A stretch of DNA of 64,000 nt from Halosaccharopolyspora lacisalsi. Its GTDB lineage: Bacteria; Actinomycetota; Actinomycetes; Mycobacteriales; Pseudonocardiaceae. The position numbers and the translations under genes are program-made. Of the stretch, positions 45,202 through 53,927 are shown one piece after another. The notes below the pieces were generated by a model that was given only the letters and a program-made list of their open reading frames with translations, was not told the DNA's origin and searched no databases. Where the stretch lies: NCBI RefSeq assembly GCF_014137975.1, contig NZ_JACGWZ010000006.1, positions 186,001 through 250,000 of the forward strand, written 5' to 3'. Positions within the stretch are counted from its first letter, which is position 1; every line of letters starts with the position of its first letter.

Positions 45202-47211
45202 TCAGCCGCGCCGGGACTCGGCGAGCCTGGCGACCATCTCGTCGTGGTCGGCGTCCTCCTCGGAGCTCCTGGCGGAGCCGGCGTGGTCCGAGCGCTGCCA
45301 CTGCCACAGCAGGACGACCAGGATCAGCAGCAGCGGAACCTCGCCACCGAGCCACCCGATGATGCCGCCGAGCTGCTGGGTGGCCAGCAGGTCCGGCAGC
45401 CACGGCAGGTTCAGCGTGCGGTAGTAGTTCTCCGCGATCGCCGTGGAGCCGCTCATCACGATCACGCCGAAGAAGGCCATGAACGGCATGAGGCCGAGGG
45501 TGATGCCCAGCCGGGCCAGGTGCGGCAGCCGCCGTGGTGCGTGGTCGGTGCCCAGGGCCATCCAGCAGTACAGGTAGCCCGTCCCGAGGAAGTACAGCTG
45601 CATGAGCTGGTGTGCCCAGTGCTCCTCCATGACCCGCTCGAACAGGCCGGTCAGGTAGAGCCCGTAGAGCGATCCGATGACCAGCAGCGCGGCGACGGCG
45701 GGGTGGGTGAGAAAGCGCAGCAGCGGCGAGCGCACGATCCCGAGCAGCCACTCGCGCGGGCCGTGGGGACGTCCCCGTTCGGCCGTGGGCAGCGCACGCA
45801 GCGCCAGCGTCACCGGCGCGCCCAGGATCAGCAGCACCGGGGCGAGCATGTTCAGCAGCACGTGGGTGGTCATGTGCACGCTGAACAGCGCCGGCGAGTA
45901 CGTGCCCAGACCGGAGGAGGTGGCGACGAGGACCGTCGCGCAGCCGCCCAGCCAACTCGCCGTGCGCCCGACCGGCCAGTGCTCGCCTCGCGCGCGCAGT
46001 CGGCGAAGACCCAGCAGGTACACGACGGCGAGGACGATCGCGGCCGTGCCCAGCACCAGGTCGAGGCGCCACATCGTGACGAACCGCAGCAGCGTCGGGG
46101 CGTCGGGCAGGTTGTAGCCCAACAGCAGTTCGGTGGCGGTGGAGTCCCGGTCGAGCAGGTTCGGCGGCGGGGTGTGGGTCATGCCCATCGACACGCCGAG
46201 GGTGGCCGTCATGATCGCGAGCTCGACACCGGCGAGGCGCAGCAGGCCGCGGTGCGCGTCACCGGAGCGAACCGTTCGCGTGGCCCGCCTGCGCGCGAGG
46301 AGGCCCGCGGCGCCGAGCACCAGCAGGAAGCCGACCTTGAGCAGCACCAGGGTTCCGTAGTCGACGGCGAACAGCTGTCGCGGCGGTACCAGGATCAGCG
46401 CGTCGATGACGCCGGAGACGGCCAGCACGGTCCAACAGCCGAGGGACAACCGCCGGTACCTGTCCGCCACGGCCTCGGGGTGGGCACCACCGCGCCAGGC
46501 GTGGGCGACCACGGCGATCAGCACGCCCAGCCACACGGAGGCGGTGACGACGTGGAACACCAGGCTGTTGGTGGCGAAGTCGTGCCCCGCGTTGGAGGCG
46601 GAGTGGCTGACGAACACCGGTGGTAGCAGGGCCAGCGCGGCGACCCCGGCGAGCGCCATGCTCGTCCGCCAGCGCAGCACCACGTGGCAGGACAGCGCCA
46701 CGACCAACGCCAGCGCCGCCGACAGCAGCCACGCCTTGGGAGCGTCGAGCGCGTTGAGCAGGCCGAGCACGGCGGTGGGCGAGAGGACCGTGGAGATCGG
46801 CTGCCCCGCCGTGTCCGCGGTGTCGAAGACCGTCATGAGCAGCGCTGCGCCGAACCACACCCAGGCCGCGCCCCCGCCGAAGCGCAGGGCCGCGTAGCCG
46901 TCCGCCGAGACAGTGCCGGAACGTCGGGGAGCGGTGAAGAACGCCGAGAACACCAACGAGCCGACGCAGGTGGCGCCCGCGAGGTCGACCACCAGCCGGA
47001 GCAGGTTGACGCCCAGCTTGGTCACCGTGCCGGGATCGGCGTAGCCCAGCACCGAGTAGGCGGCGCTTCCCGCGGCGAGCACCAGCACGACGGTCAGCGT
47101 GACCGCGCCCGCCAGCCCGGCGGCCGACCAGGCCAGCACGGCCGAACGACCCGGTGGTGCCGTCCGCCCGGTAGTCGCACGCTCGGAACTCCCGACCGCG
47201 GAATCGGGCAT
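45202..47211 (-). CDS. CopD-CtaG fusion membrane protein
   Basis: The 669-residue polytopic protein combines two copper-related domains. The N-terminal half (to about residue 370) is CopD-like with about eight helices (HVVLRWRTSMALAGVAALAL, SHSASNAGHDFATNSLVFHV, PPPNLLDRDSTATE). The C-terminal half (about 400-640) is the caa3-type CtaG domain (LFSVHMTTHVLLNMLAPVLL, MPFMAFFGVIVMSGST). Histidines and methionines in these segments are likely copper ligands. Family members take part in copper import and cytochrome oxidase assembly. ATG 47211 gives a short cytoplasmic Arg-containing tail before the first helix; longer frames are unsupported. Confidence 0.88.
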   Translation of the reverse strand: MPDSAVGSSERATTGRTAPPGRSAVLAWSAAGLAGAVTLTVVLVLAAGSAAYSVLGYADPGTVTKLGVNLLRLVVDLAGATCVGSLVFSAFFTAPRRSGTVSADGYAALRFGGGAAWVWFGAALLMTVFDTADTAGQPISTVLSPTAVLGLLNALDAPKAWLLSAALALVVALSCHVVLRWRTSMALAGVAALALLPPVFVSHSASNAGHDFATNSLVFHVVTASVWLGVLIAVVAHAWRGGAHPEAVADRYRRLSLGCWTVLAVSGVIDALILVPPRQLFAVDYGTLVLLKVGFLLVLGAAGLLARRRATRTVRSGDAHRGLLRLAGVELAIMTATLGVSMGMTHTPPPNLLDRDSTATELLLGYNLPDAPTLLRFVTMWRLDLVLGTAAIVLAVVYLLGLRRLRARGEHWPVGRTASWLGGCATVLVATSSGLGTYSPALFSVHMTTHVLLNMLAPVLLILGAPVTLALRALPTAERGRPHGPREWLLGIVRSPLLRFLTHPAVAALLVIGSLYGLYLTGLFERVMEEHWAHQLMQLYFLGTGYLYCWMALGTDHAPRRLPHLARLGITLGLMPFMAFFGVIVMSGSTAIAENYYRTLNLPWLPDLLATQQLGGIIGWLGGEVPLLLILVVLLWQWQRSDHAGSARSSEEDADHDEMVARLAESRRG

Positions 47212-47294
47212 GGGTGACCTCCGTGGGGCGGGCCGTGGCCGGAACACTTCAGTGAGCAGGGTAAACCGTCGTCGCCGCGCGGTACGCGCGCCGG

Positions 47295-47906
47295 TCACAT
47301 GGCTACCAGCATGTAGGCCATGCTCGCGGTCATCGCGGCCAGGCTGAGGCGCACGGTGGGTGTGGAGTGCGCCCGCAGGCCGACCACCGCGGTCGGCGCG
47401 GCGTTCGACGGGGGCACGTCCAGCACGGCCGGTTCGGCACCCCCGGAGCGGTGGAACGCCGGTGTCCTGTCCCACAGGCCCAGCGCCCACATCCCCACCT
47501 GGACCGTCAGGTAGGTGACGAACACGCCGGTCAGCCAAGCGGGGCGGACCGCGGCGGGGAGCAGCATGTAGGTCATGGCCAGCATGTCCACCGCCGAGGC
47601 CACCCACAGCGGGTTGAGCACCCCCTCGCGGTACCGGAACACGATCGCGGCCCCCGCCGACGACGCCGTGAGGACGGCGAACAGCGCCGCTCCCGGGACC
47701 TGACGGGTCAGGTGCGGCAGCAGGTACATCACCACCATGCCCGCCGCCATGACCGTGTGACCCGCGTGCCACCAACGTCGCTGTCCGGGCATGGCCCAGG
47801 CGTGAACCAGGTGCAGCACCAGCACTCCGCACAGCACCGCCGTCCACGCGAGCCGAAGCCAGCTCGGCAGCAGCGGCATGCTCATCGCTCCCATGTCACC
47901 GAGCAC
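47295..47906 (-). CDS. DUF5134-type membrane protein
   Basis: The 203-residue protein has about six transmembrane helices (LAWTAVLCGVLVLHLVHAWA, HAGHTVMAAGMVVMYLLPHL, VDMLAMTYMLLPA) with many Met and His residues: the H-x-x-H-A-W and H-A-G-H patterns, and the MAAGMVVMY and MAYMLVAM Met clusters. That fits the DUF5134 family, often found beside CopD/CtaG proteins. A copper-binding role is inferred from this Met/His content and from position. The GTG at 47906 or the ATGs at 47894 and 47885 could be the start. It lies 83 bp upstream of the CopD-CtaG gene on the same strand. Confidence 0.72.
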   Translation of the reverse strand: MLGDMGAMSMPLLPSWLRLAWTAVLCGVLVLHLVHAWAMPGQRRWWHAGHTVMAAGMVVMYLLPHLTRQVPGAALFAVLTASSAGAAIVFRYREGVLNPLWVASAVDMLAMTYMLLPAAVRPAWLTGVFVTYLTVQVGMWALGLWDRTPAFHRSGGAEPAVLDVPPSNAAPTAVVGLRAHSTPTVRLSLAAMTASMAYMLVAM

Positions 47907-48030
47907 CTCTTCCCGGCGGCGTGCCCGGCACCGAACAGCACGTGAAAAGAAGACACATTCACTCAGTCGTCCGGTGGGGCCACCCGGTTCCGGGCGATTC
48001 GGAAACGAGCCTCGTCCTGTGACCGGGAAC

Positions 48031-49044
48031 TCACGTGCGGCCGGATCCGCCGCGCTCCTGCTCCGCGAGTCGGGCGAGCATGGCGTTGTAGGCCTGCCGG
48101 GCGCGCTCGTCGTCGTCGACGTCGTCGCTCTGGCTCAACCCGGCGTCCTGACCGTCTCCGGAGGTCTCGGCGAGGGCACTGCGCCGTGCCGACTCCAGCC
48201 AGTTGCCGAATCCCGACTCCGGCCCCTTGGCGCGGATCCACTGCCGCACCAGCACCAGCGCGAAGATCGCCATGATCGCGTCGCCGAAGAACCACATGAT
48301 CGCGCCGCCGATGCGCTGGTCGGCCACCAGGTCCCAGCCGGGCCAGTTCTGCATCCGGGCGTAGGCGGGCCACATCGGGTCGGGCGCCATCATCAGGATC
48401 ACGCCGATACCGGTGTCGGGGCCCATCGCCATCAGGGACGCGAACACCCGCAGCGAGTACGGGAACCGCTGCCAGCGGATGGGCTCGTTGCCCACCAGCG
48501 GCAGGAACGTCAGGTACCCGGTCACCAGGTACAGCACGGCCTCCGCGTGGTGCAGCCACGGGTTGAGCAGCATGACCTGCATGAACGAGGTCAGGTGCGT
48601 GGCCACCAGCACGACGGCGTACAGCACCATCGTCAGCACCGGGTGCGTGAAGTAACCGACCACGCGACCGCGCAGCACGCTCTCCACCCGGCCGCTCGCG
48701 TCGAGCTCCACCCACAGCCGCAGCGGTTTGCCGTAGACCAGCAGCGCGGGAACCACCATGATCAGCATCAGGTGCTGCACCATGTGCATCGTGAACATCG
48801 GGTGGCTGTAGACGGCGACGGAGCTGTTCATCGTCAGGAACCAGCTCACCAGCCCGGCGGTGAAGAACGCCGTGCGGTGCTTGGGCCAGGCCTGGTGCGG
48901 TGCGCGGCGGCGCAACCGCACCAGGCCGGTGAAGTAGGCGGCGGCCAGCAGCAGGATGACCAGGTCCCACCAGTAGGCGAACGTCCAGCTCGTCAGGCCG
49001 GTGGACCAGGTGAGTGGCTCGAGGTGGTGGTGCACACCCGTCAT
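48031..49044 (-). CDS. Cytochrome c oxidase assembly protein, CtaG type
   Basis: The 337-residue CtaG-family membrane protein has about seven helices after a His-rich N-terminus (MTGVHHHLEPLTWST). HPMFTMHMVQHLMLIMVVPA carries the conserved His/Met residues; HHAEAVLYLVTGYLTFLPLV and MAMGPDTGIGVILMMAPDPM follow. The C-terminal 60 residues are soluble and acidic and end like the CopD-CtaG fusion (MLARLAEQERGG against MVARLAESRRG), which suggests a duplicated origin. It should deliver copper for oxidase assembly. ATG 49044 is used; 35 bp separate it from the citrate synthase 2 stop. Confidence 0.9.
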   Translation of the reverse strand: MTGVHHHLEPLTWSTGLTSWTFAYWWDLVILLLAAAYFTGLVRLRRRAPHQAWPKHRTAFFTAGLVSWFLTMNSSVAVYSHPMFTMHMVQHLMLIMVVPALLVYGKPLRLWVELDASGRVESVLRGRVVGYFTHPVLTMVLYAVVLVATHLTSFMQVMLLNPWLHHAEAVLYLVTGYLTFLPLVGNEPIRWQRFPYSLRVFASLMAMGPDTGIGVILMMAPDPMWPAYARMQNWPGWDLVADQRIGGAIMWFFGDAIMAIFALVLVRQWIRAKGPESGFGNWLESARRSALAETSGDGQDAGLSQSDDVDDDERARQAYNAMLARLAEQERGGSGRT

Positions 49045-49079
49045 TGTCGTCACCGACCCGGATGTGGTTCCCACCGGAT

Positions 49080-50258
49080 TCAGGTGACCACGGCGTCCAG
49101 GGGACTCACCGAGTTCCAACCCTCGACCTGGCCGACCGAGCGCGGGCCCGGACCCACGTAGTGGGCGGAGGGCCGGATCAGTCGTCCCGTGCGCTTCTGC
49201 TCCAGCACGTGGGCGCACCAACCCGCGGTCCGCGCGCAGGTGAACATCGCGGGCATCATCGGGGTCGGCACCTCGGCGAAGTCGAGGATCATCGCCGCCC
49301 AGAACTCCACGTTGGTCGCGATCGGGCGATCCGGACGGCGCTCGGCCAGCACCGACAGCGCGGCCTGCTCCAGCTCGGCGGCCACCTCGAAGCGAGGCGC
49401 GGCGAGTTGCCTGCACGTCTCGCGCAGCACCCGCGCACGTGGGTCCTCGGCTCGGTAGACGCGGTGCCCGAAGCCCATCAGCCGCTCGCCGCGATCGAGG
49501 ATGGACTCCACGACGCGCCGGGCGTCACCGGCGGACTCGACCTCGGCGACCATCGGCAGCACCCGTGCCGGAGCACCCCCGTGCAGCGGACCGGACATCG
49601 CCCCGACCGCACCGGAGAGCGTGGCCGCCACGTCGGCACCGGTCGAGGCGATCACCCGTGCGGTGAACGTCGAGGCGTTGAGACCGTGTTCGGCGGCCGA
49701 GACCCAGTAGGCGTCGAGCGCTTTCACGTGGGCGGGATCGGGTTCGCCGCGCCAGCGGGTCAGGAACCGCTCCGTCACGGTCGAACACCGGTCGAGCTCG
49801 GACTGCGGCACGGCGGGCCGGTCACCGCGCGCCGACTGCGCCACGTGGGACAGCGCGAGCTCGGAAGTGCGCGCGAGCTGGTCACGGGCTTGCTCGTCGT
49901 CGGTGTCCAGCAGCGGACGGAAGTCGTGCGCGGGGGCGAGCGCGGCCAGGGCGGACTGGACGTCGACCCGGACGTCACCGGTGCGCAGTGGCAGCGGCGC
50001 GTCCGTGGCGGGCCGCAAACCGTTGCCGAACCTGCCGTCGACCAGCAGGGACCACACGTCGCCGAAGGACACCCGTCCGGCGAGCTCCTCGATGTCGACA
50101 CCCCGGTAGCGCAGCGCACCGCCGTCGCGGTCGGGTTCGGCGATCTCGGTCTCGAACGCCACCACGCCTTCCAGGCCGGGGCGCACGAGCGCGTCCCCGT
50201 TGCCGCTCTGGTTCTGCTGCGGCGTCGCCGCGGAATCGGTCTTGACTGGGTTGGACAT
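49080..50258 (-). CDS. Citrate synthase 2 (CitA type)
   Basis: The 392-residue enzyme is of the actinobacterial citrate synthase 2 group. Catalytic histidines lie in SGPLHGGAPARVLPM and GFGHRVYRAEDPR. At the place of the third catalytic residue (Asp in PNVDFY of the other citrate synthase here) it reads ATNVEFWAAM, with Glu. It may work as a citrate or methylcitrate synthase; the main enzyme is encoded at 57297-58601. Synteny with Rv0889c (citA) supports the name. ATG 50258 follows the family start (MSNPVKTDSA). It is divergent from pdxH. Confidence 0.9.
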   Translation of the reverse strand: MSNPVKTDSAATPQQNQSGNGDALVRPGLEGVVAFETEIAEPDRDGGALRYRGVDIEELAGRVSFGDVWSLLVDGRFGNGLRPATDAPLPLRTGDVRVDVQSALAALAPAHDFRPLLDTDDEQARDQLARTSELALSHVAQSARGDRPAVPQSELDRCSTVTERFLTRWRGEPDPAHVKALDAYWVSAAEHGLNASTFTARVIASTGADVAATLSGAVGAMSGPLHGGAPARVLPMVAEVESAGDARRVVESILDRGERLMGFGHRVYRAEDPRARVLRETCRQLAAPRFEVAAELEQAALSVLAERRPDRPIATNVEFWAAMILDFAEVPTPMMPAMFTCARTAGWCAHVLEQKRTGRLIRPSAHYVGPGPRSVGQVEGWNSVSPLDAVVT

Positions 50259-50710
50259 CGTCGCCTCGTCTCCTCGTCGGCACTGTTGTGGCCGCGAGCC
50301 GGTAGCTCGCGAAGGGACGTGGCGGGGTGTCGACCGCGAGCGGCCGTCGTGGGGTAACCCTGCACCCGCGAGGCCGTGCGGGGCAATCGCTGTGGCTCGG
50401 CGTGAGCAAGGACACTCCGGGGTGCGCGAGTGACGACGTGGGTCGGTGGCGCGGAGCGCCTCCGGTGGGGGTCGGGTAACGGGTGGACCGCCGCCTCCGC
50501 GAGGGTAAGCCGTGTCACTGAATCGATGACGGAATCGATCGGGCCATCCGCGTGATTCGGCAGAAGTTCCGCTGCCGTTTACCGTCGAGTGTCGTGGTCC
50601 GCTTGGCGGACCACGTCCGTACTCTCCCGGTGCCGCCAGGCGGCACGAGTCGTCGAGAATCGACGTCGAAGCACCGTCCGTTGCTTGGACGAGCCAGGAA
50701 GGAACGAACG
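50259..50710. other. Divergent intergenic region between citA and pdxH
   Basis: No gene is supported in these 452 bp. A CGTGGTCCGCTTGGCGGACCACG hairpin-like dyad near 50590-50612 (arms CGTGGTCCGC and GCGGACCACG) lies about 100 bp before pdxH and could be a regulatory stem. No further motif was recognised. Confidence 0.5.
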
Positions 50711-51364
50711 ATGTCCCAGGCGAACGCCACGTTGTCGTCCATGCGAGTTTCCTACGACGCCGAGTCGCTTGATGCCGCGACACTCGCCGCCACCTGGCAC
50801 GAGCAGCTCCGGGAGTGGTTCGAGGACGCCTTGCGAGCCGAGGTGCACGAGCCCAACGCGATGGTGCTGGCCACCGCCGACCTCGACGGCCTGCCGTCCT
50901 CGCGCACCGTGCTGTGCAAGGGGTTCGACGAGCGTGGCCTGGTGTTCTTCACCAACTACACCTCGGCGAAGAGCCACGACCTGGCCGCCACCCGCAAGGC
51001 CGCGGCGACCTTCCCGTGGGTGTCGCTGCAGCGGCAGGTCAACGTGCGCGGTGAGGTGGAGAAGGTCTCGGCCGAGGAGACCGCCGAGTACTGGGCCGCG
51101 CGTCCACGGGGATCCCAGCTGGGCGCCTGGGCGTCGCCGCAGTCGAGGGTGGTCACCAGTCGCGACGCGCTGGAGTCCTCGTTGAGCGGTATCGAGCGCC
51201 GTTTCGCCGACGCCGAGCGGGTACCGGTGCCGCCGCACTGGGGTGGTTGGCGAATCCGTCCGGACCACGTCGAGTTCTGGCAGGGCCAGCAGGACAGGTT
51301 GCACGACCGCCTGCGCTACCGCCGCACCGACGACACCTGGACGGTCGAGCGCCTCGCCCCCTGA
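50711..51364 (+). CDS. pdxH: Pyridoxamine 5'-phosphate oxidase PdxH
   Basis: The 217-residue FMN enzyme makes pyridoxal 5'-phosphate. Residues 22-217 cover the full family fold: [40 protein letters not shown] (FMN and substrate contacts), [34 protein letters not shown], and the C-terminal [20 protein letters not shown] with RYRR. The ATG at 50711 has GGAAGGAACG upstream. It stands alone, divergent from citA. Confidence 0.96.
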   Translation: MSQANATLSSMRVSYDAESLDAATLAATWHEQLREWFEDALRAEVHEPNAMVLATADLDGLPSSRTVLCKGFDERGLVFFTNYTSAKSHDLAATRKAAATFPWVSLQRQVNVRGEVEKVSAEETAEYWAARPRGSQLGAWASPQSRVVTSRDALESSLSGIERRFADAERVPVPPHWGGWRIRPDHVEFWQGQQDRLHDRLRYRRTDDTWTVERLAP

Positions 51365-51489
51365 GCGTCGACGCGGACCGTCACCAGCCGGGACGCTGGG
51401 CGGGGTGCCCCGATATTCCACGGGCAGCAGTGCGGTTCGACCAGGGGTGGGCGGTCGGCGCGATCAGTCGACCTGCACACTTTCGGGCT

Positions 51490-52881
51490 ATGACCAAAGA
51501 AACGACCACGGCCGATGATCAGCCGTCAGGTGCGGAAACCCCGGGCCTGAAGAAGGTCATCGGTCCCAAGCTGCTGCTGTTCTTCGTGATCGGCGACATC
51601 CTGGGAACCTCGATCTACTCGTTGACCGGCAAGGTGGCGGGTGAGGTCGGAGGCGCGCTGTGGGCACCGTTCCTGGTCGCCTTCGTGGTGGCGTTTCTGA
51701 CCGCGTTCAGTTACCTGGAACTGGTCGGCAAGTACCCCCGCGCGGCGGGCGCGGCCCTCTACGTGCACCGCGCCTTCGGGGTGCACTTCCTGACGTTCAT
51801 GGTGGCCTTCACGGTGATGTGCTCCGGGCTCACCTCGGCCTCCTCGGCGGCGCAGGCGTTCAGCGGCGACTACCTGACCGCGATCTTCTCCGGTGCGCCC
51901 TCGTGGCTGGTGGCGATCGGGTTCCTGGTGCTGCTGGCGGCGGTGAACCTGCGCGGCGTCGGCGAGTCGGTCAAGATGAACGTGGTCCTGACCTGCATCG
52001 AGGTGTCCGGGCTGGCCGTGGTGATCCTGGCTGGTGCCTACGCGGTCTTCTTCGGCAGCAGCAATCCCGACACCGTCGCCGACCCGGGCCGACTGCTCGA
52101 GTTCAACTCCTCGACCAGCCCGTTCTTCGCGGTGACCAGTGCCACCGCCCTCGCGTTCTTCTCCATGGTCGGTTTCGAGGACTCGGTGAACATGGCCGAG
52201 GAGACCAGGAACCCGACCAAGACGTTCCCGCGCGCCCTGCTCACGGCGCTGAGCGTCACCGCGGGGATCTACCTGGTCATCGCGCTGATCACCTCGACGC
52301 TGGTGCCCACCGGCGAACTCGCGGCCACCGACGGCCCGCTGCTGCTGGTGGTTCAGGCCGCCGCGCCCTGGTTCCCGCCCGTGCTGTTCTCGTTGATCGC
52401 GCTGTTCGCGGTCTCCAACACGGCGCTGATCAACATGCTGATGGCCAGCCGGCTGCTCTACGGCATGGCCAACGAGCGCATCATCCCCCGCCAGTTCGGC
52501 AAGGTGCACCCCGTCCGGCGCACGCCGTGGGTGTCGGTGCTGTTCACCGCGATCGTTGCGATCATCCTGACCAGCGCGCTGGACATCAGTGCGCTGGGCG
52601 GAACGACCTCGCTGCTGCTGCTGATCGTGTTCGCCGTCGTCAACGTCGCGGTGCTGGCGCTGCGCCGGGAGAAGGTCGAGCACCAGCACTTCAGTGCACC
52701 GACCTGGATCCCCGTGGCCGGCGCACTGACCTGCGCTTTCTTCGCCAGCCCGCTGACGGGGCGCCCGCTGGAGGAGTACGCGGTCGCCGGGGTCCTGATG
52801 GCCGTCGGCGTGGTCTTCTGGCTGATCAACTACTTCGCCACCGGCAGGACCGGGTTCAACGCCGAGAGCCTGAGCAAGTAG
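51490..52881 (+). CDS. APC family amino-acid permease
   Basis: This 463-residue transporter has 12 predicted transmembrane helices. The opening FVIGDILGTSIYSLTGKVAG is the helix-1 substrate-binding motif of the amino acid-polyamine-organocation family, and FFSMVGFEDSVNMAEETRNP is the helix-6 signature. Substrate is unknown. ATG 51490 begins a 35-residue polar N-terminus. The aldose epimerase gene starts 59 bp downstream on the same strand and might be co-transcribed. Confidence 0.9.
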   Translation: MTKETTTADDQPSGAETPGLKKVIGPKLLLFFVIGDILGTSIYSLTGKVAGEVGGALWAPFLVAFVVAFLTAFSYLELVGKYPRAAGAALYVHRAFGVHFLTFMVAFTVMCSGLTSASSAAQAFSGDYLTAIFSGAPSWLVAIGFLVLLAAVNLRGVGESVKMNVVLTCIEVSGLAVVILAGAYAVFFGSSNPDTVADPGRLLEFNSSTSPFFAVTSATALAFFSMVGFEDSVNMAEETRNPTKTFPRALLTALSVTAGIYLVIALITSTLVPTGELAATDGPLLLVVQAAAPWFPPVLFSLIALFAVSNTALINMLMASRLLYGMANERIIPRQFGKVHPVRRTPWVSVLFTAIVAIILTSALDISALGGTTSLLLLIVFAVVNVAVLALRREKVEHQHFSAPTWIPVAGALTCAFFASPLTGRPLEEYAVAGVLMAVGVVFWLINYFATGRTGFNAESLSK

Positions 52882-52940
52882 GGATCGGCGCGGACTGGTC
52901 CGCACTTCCCCGTCCGGTGATCTCTCGTAGGCTGCGGGAC

Positions 52941-53870
52941 GTGAACGAACCCATAGCCGCCACCGGTCGTCAGTTCGAGATCACCCACGGTGCCGCCCGT
53001 GCCGTCGTCACCGAGGTCGGCGCGGCGCTGCGGGTGTTCGAGATCGACGGTGTGCCCTACTCGGAAACCTACGATCCCGACGAGCGCCCGCCCGCCGGGG
53101 CGGGCGCCGTGCTGGTGCCCTGGCCCAATCGCGTCACCGACGGTCGCTGGAGCCTGGAGGGGCAGCCGCAGCAGCTCGCGCTGACCGAACCGGACAAGCA
53201 CAACGCCATTCACGGCCTGCTGCGCCACACGCCCTGGACCGTGACCGAACACGCCGACACCACCGTGGTGATGCAGGCGATGGTGCCGGTGCAGCCGGGC
53301 TGGCCGGTTCCGCTGCTGACCTCGATCGGCTACACGCTGACCTCGGACGGGCTGACGGTGACCCACACCGTGGAGAACCTCGGTTCCCGCGCCGTTCCCT
53401 TCGGCGTGGGAGTGCACCCGTACCCGCGGGCCGGCAATGCCGAGACCGACGACTGCACGCTGCGACTGTCCGCGTCCAGCGTGCTGCCGGTCGATGCCGA
53501 GCGGTTGCTGCCCGCGCGACCTCCGCGCCCGCTGGAGGGTGACGAGCAGGACTTCCGCAGCGGGCGGTTGCTGGCCGGGGTGGAGCTGGACACCGCCTTC
53601 GGCGGGGCGGAGCCGGCACCGGACGATCCGCAGCGGCTCGTGCGTCACCGGCTCACCGATCCCTCCGGGCGCGGTGTGGAGGTCTGGGCCGACCCGGTGT
53701 TCGGCTGGGTCCAGGTCCACACCCCGGCCGAGTTCCCCGGACGCGGCAGGGCGGTGGCGATCGAACCGATGACCTGCCCGCCGGACGCGCTGAACTCGGG
53801 CACCGACCTGGTCGTGCTGTCCGCGGGGGAGTGCTGGACCGCGGAGTGGGGGCTGCGCCCACTCACCTGA
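52941..53870 (+). CDS. Aldose 1-epimerase-like (galactose mutarotase fold) protein
   Basis: The 309-residue protein has the galactose mutarotase fold: VLVPWPNRVTDGRWSLEGQP near residue 54, NAIHGLLRHTPW with the conserved His, FGVGVHPYPRAG with the second catalytic His region, and AIEPMTCPPDAL with the catalytic Glu. It should interconvert alpha and beta forms of a hexose or hexose phosphate. GTG start. It ends 13 bp before the second copy of the 41-nt palindrome. Confidence 0.9.
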   Translation: MNEPIAATGRQFEITHGAARAVVTEVGAALRVFEIDGVPYSETYDPDERPPAGAGAVLVPWPNRVTDGRWSLEGQPQQLALTEPDKHNAIHGLLRHTPWTVTEHADTTVVMQAMVPVQPGWPVPLLTSIGYTLTSDGLTVTHTVENLGSRAVPFGVGVHPYPRAGNAETDDCTLRLSASSVLPVDAERLLPARPPRPLEGDEQDFRSGRLLAGVELDTAFGGAEPAPDDPQRLVRHRLTDPSGRGVEVWADPVFGWVQVHTPAEFPGRGRAVAIEPMTCPPDALNSGTDLVVLSAGECWTAEWGLRPLT

Positions 53871-53883
53871 CCGTGGGCTGCTG

Positions 53884-53924
53884 CGATTTTCCCTAAAGTT
53901 GTGCCACAACTTTAGGGAAAATCG
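53884..53924. terminator. 41-nt perfect palindrome, copy 2 (bidirectional terminator or repeat)
   Basis: It is identical at all 41 positions to 3217-3257, with 20-nt arms around a single C. It lies between the convergent ends of the epimerase gene and the acyl-CoA dehydrogenase gene. Flanking bases differ between the two copies beyond one or two positions, so the element itself is the repeated unit. Confidence 0.85.
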
Positions 53925-53927
53925 TGA

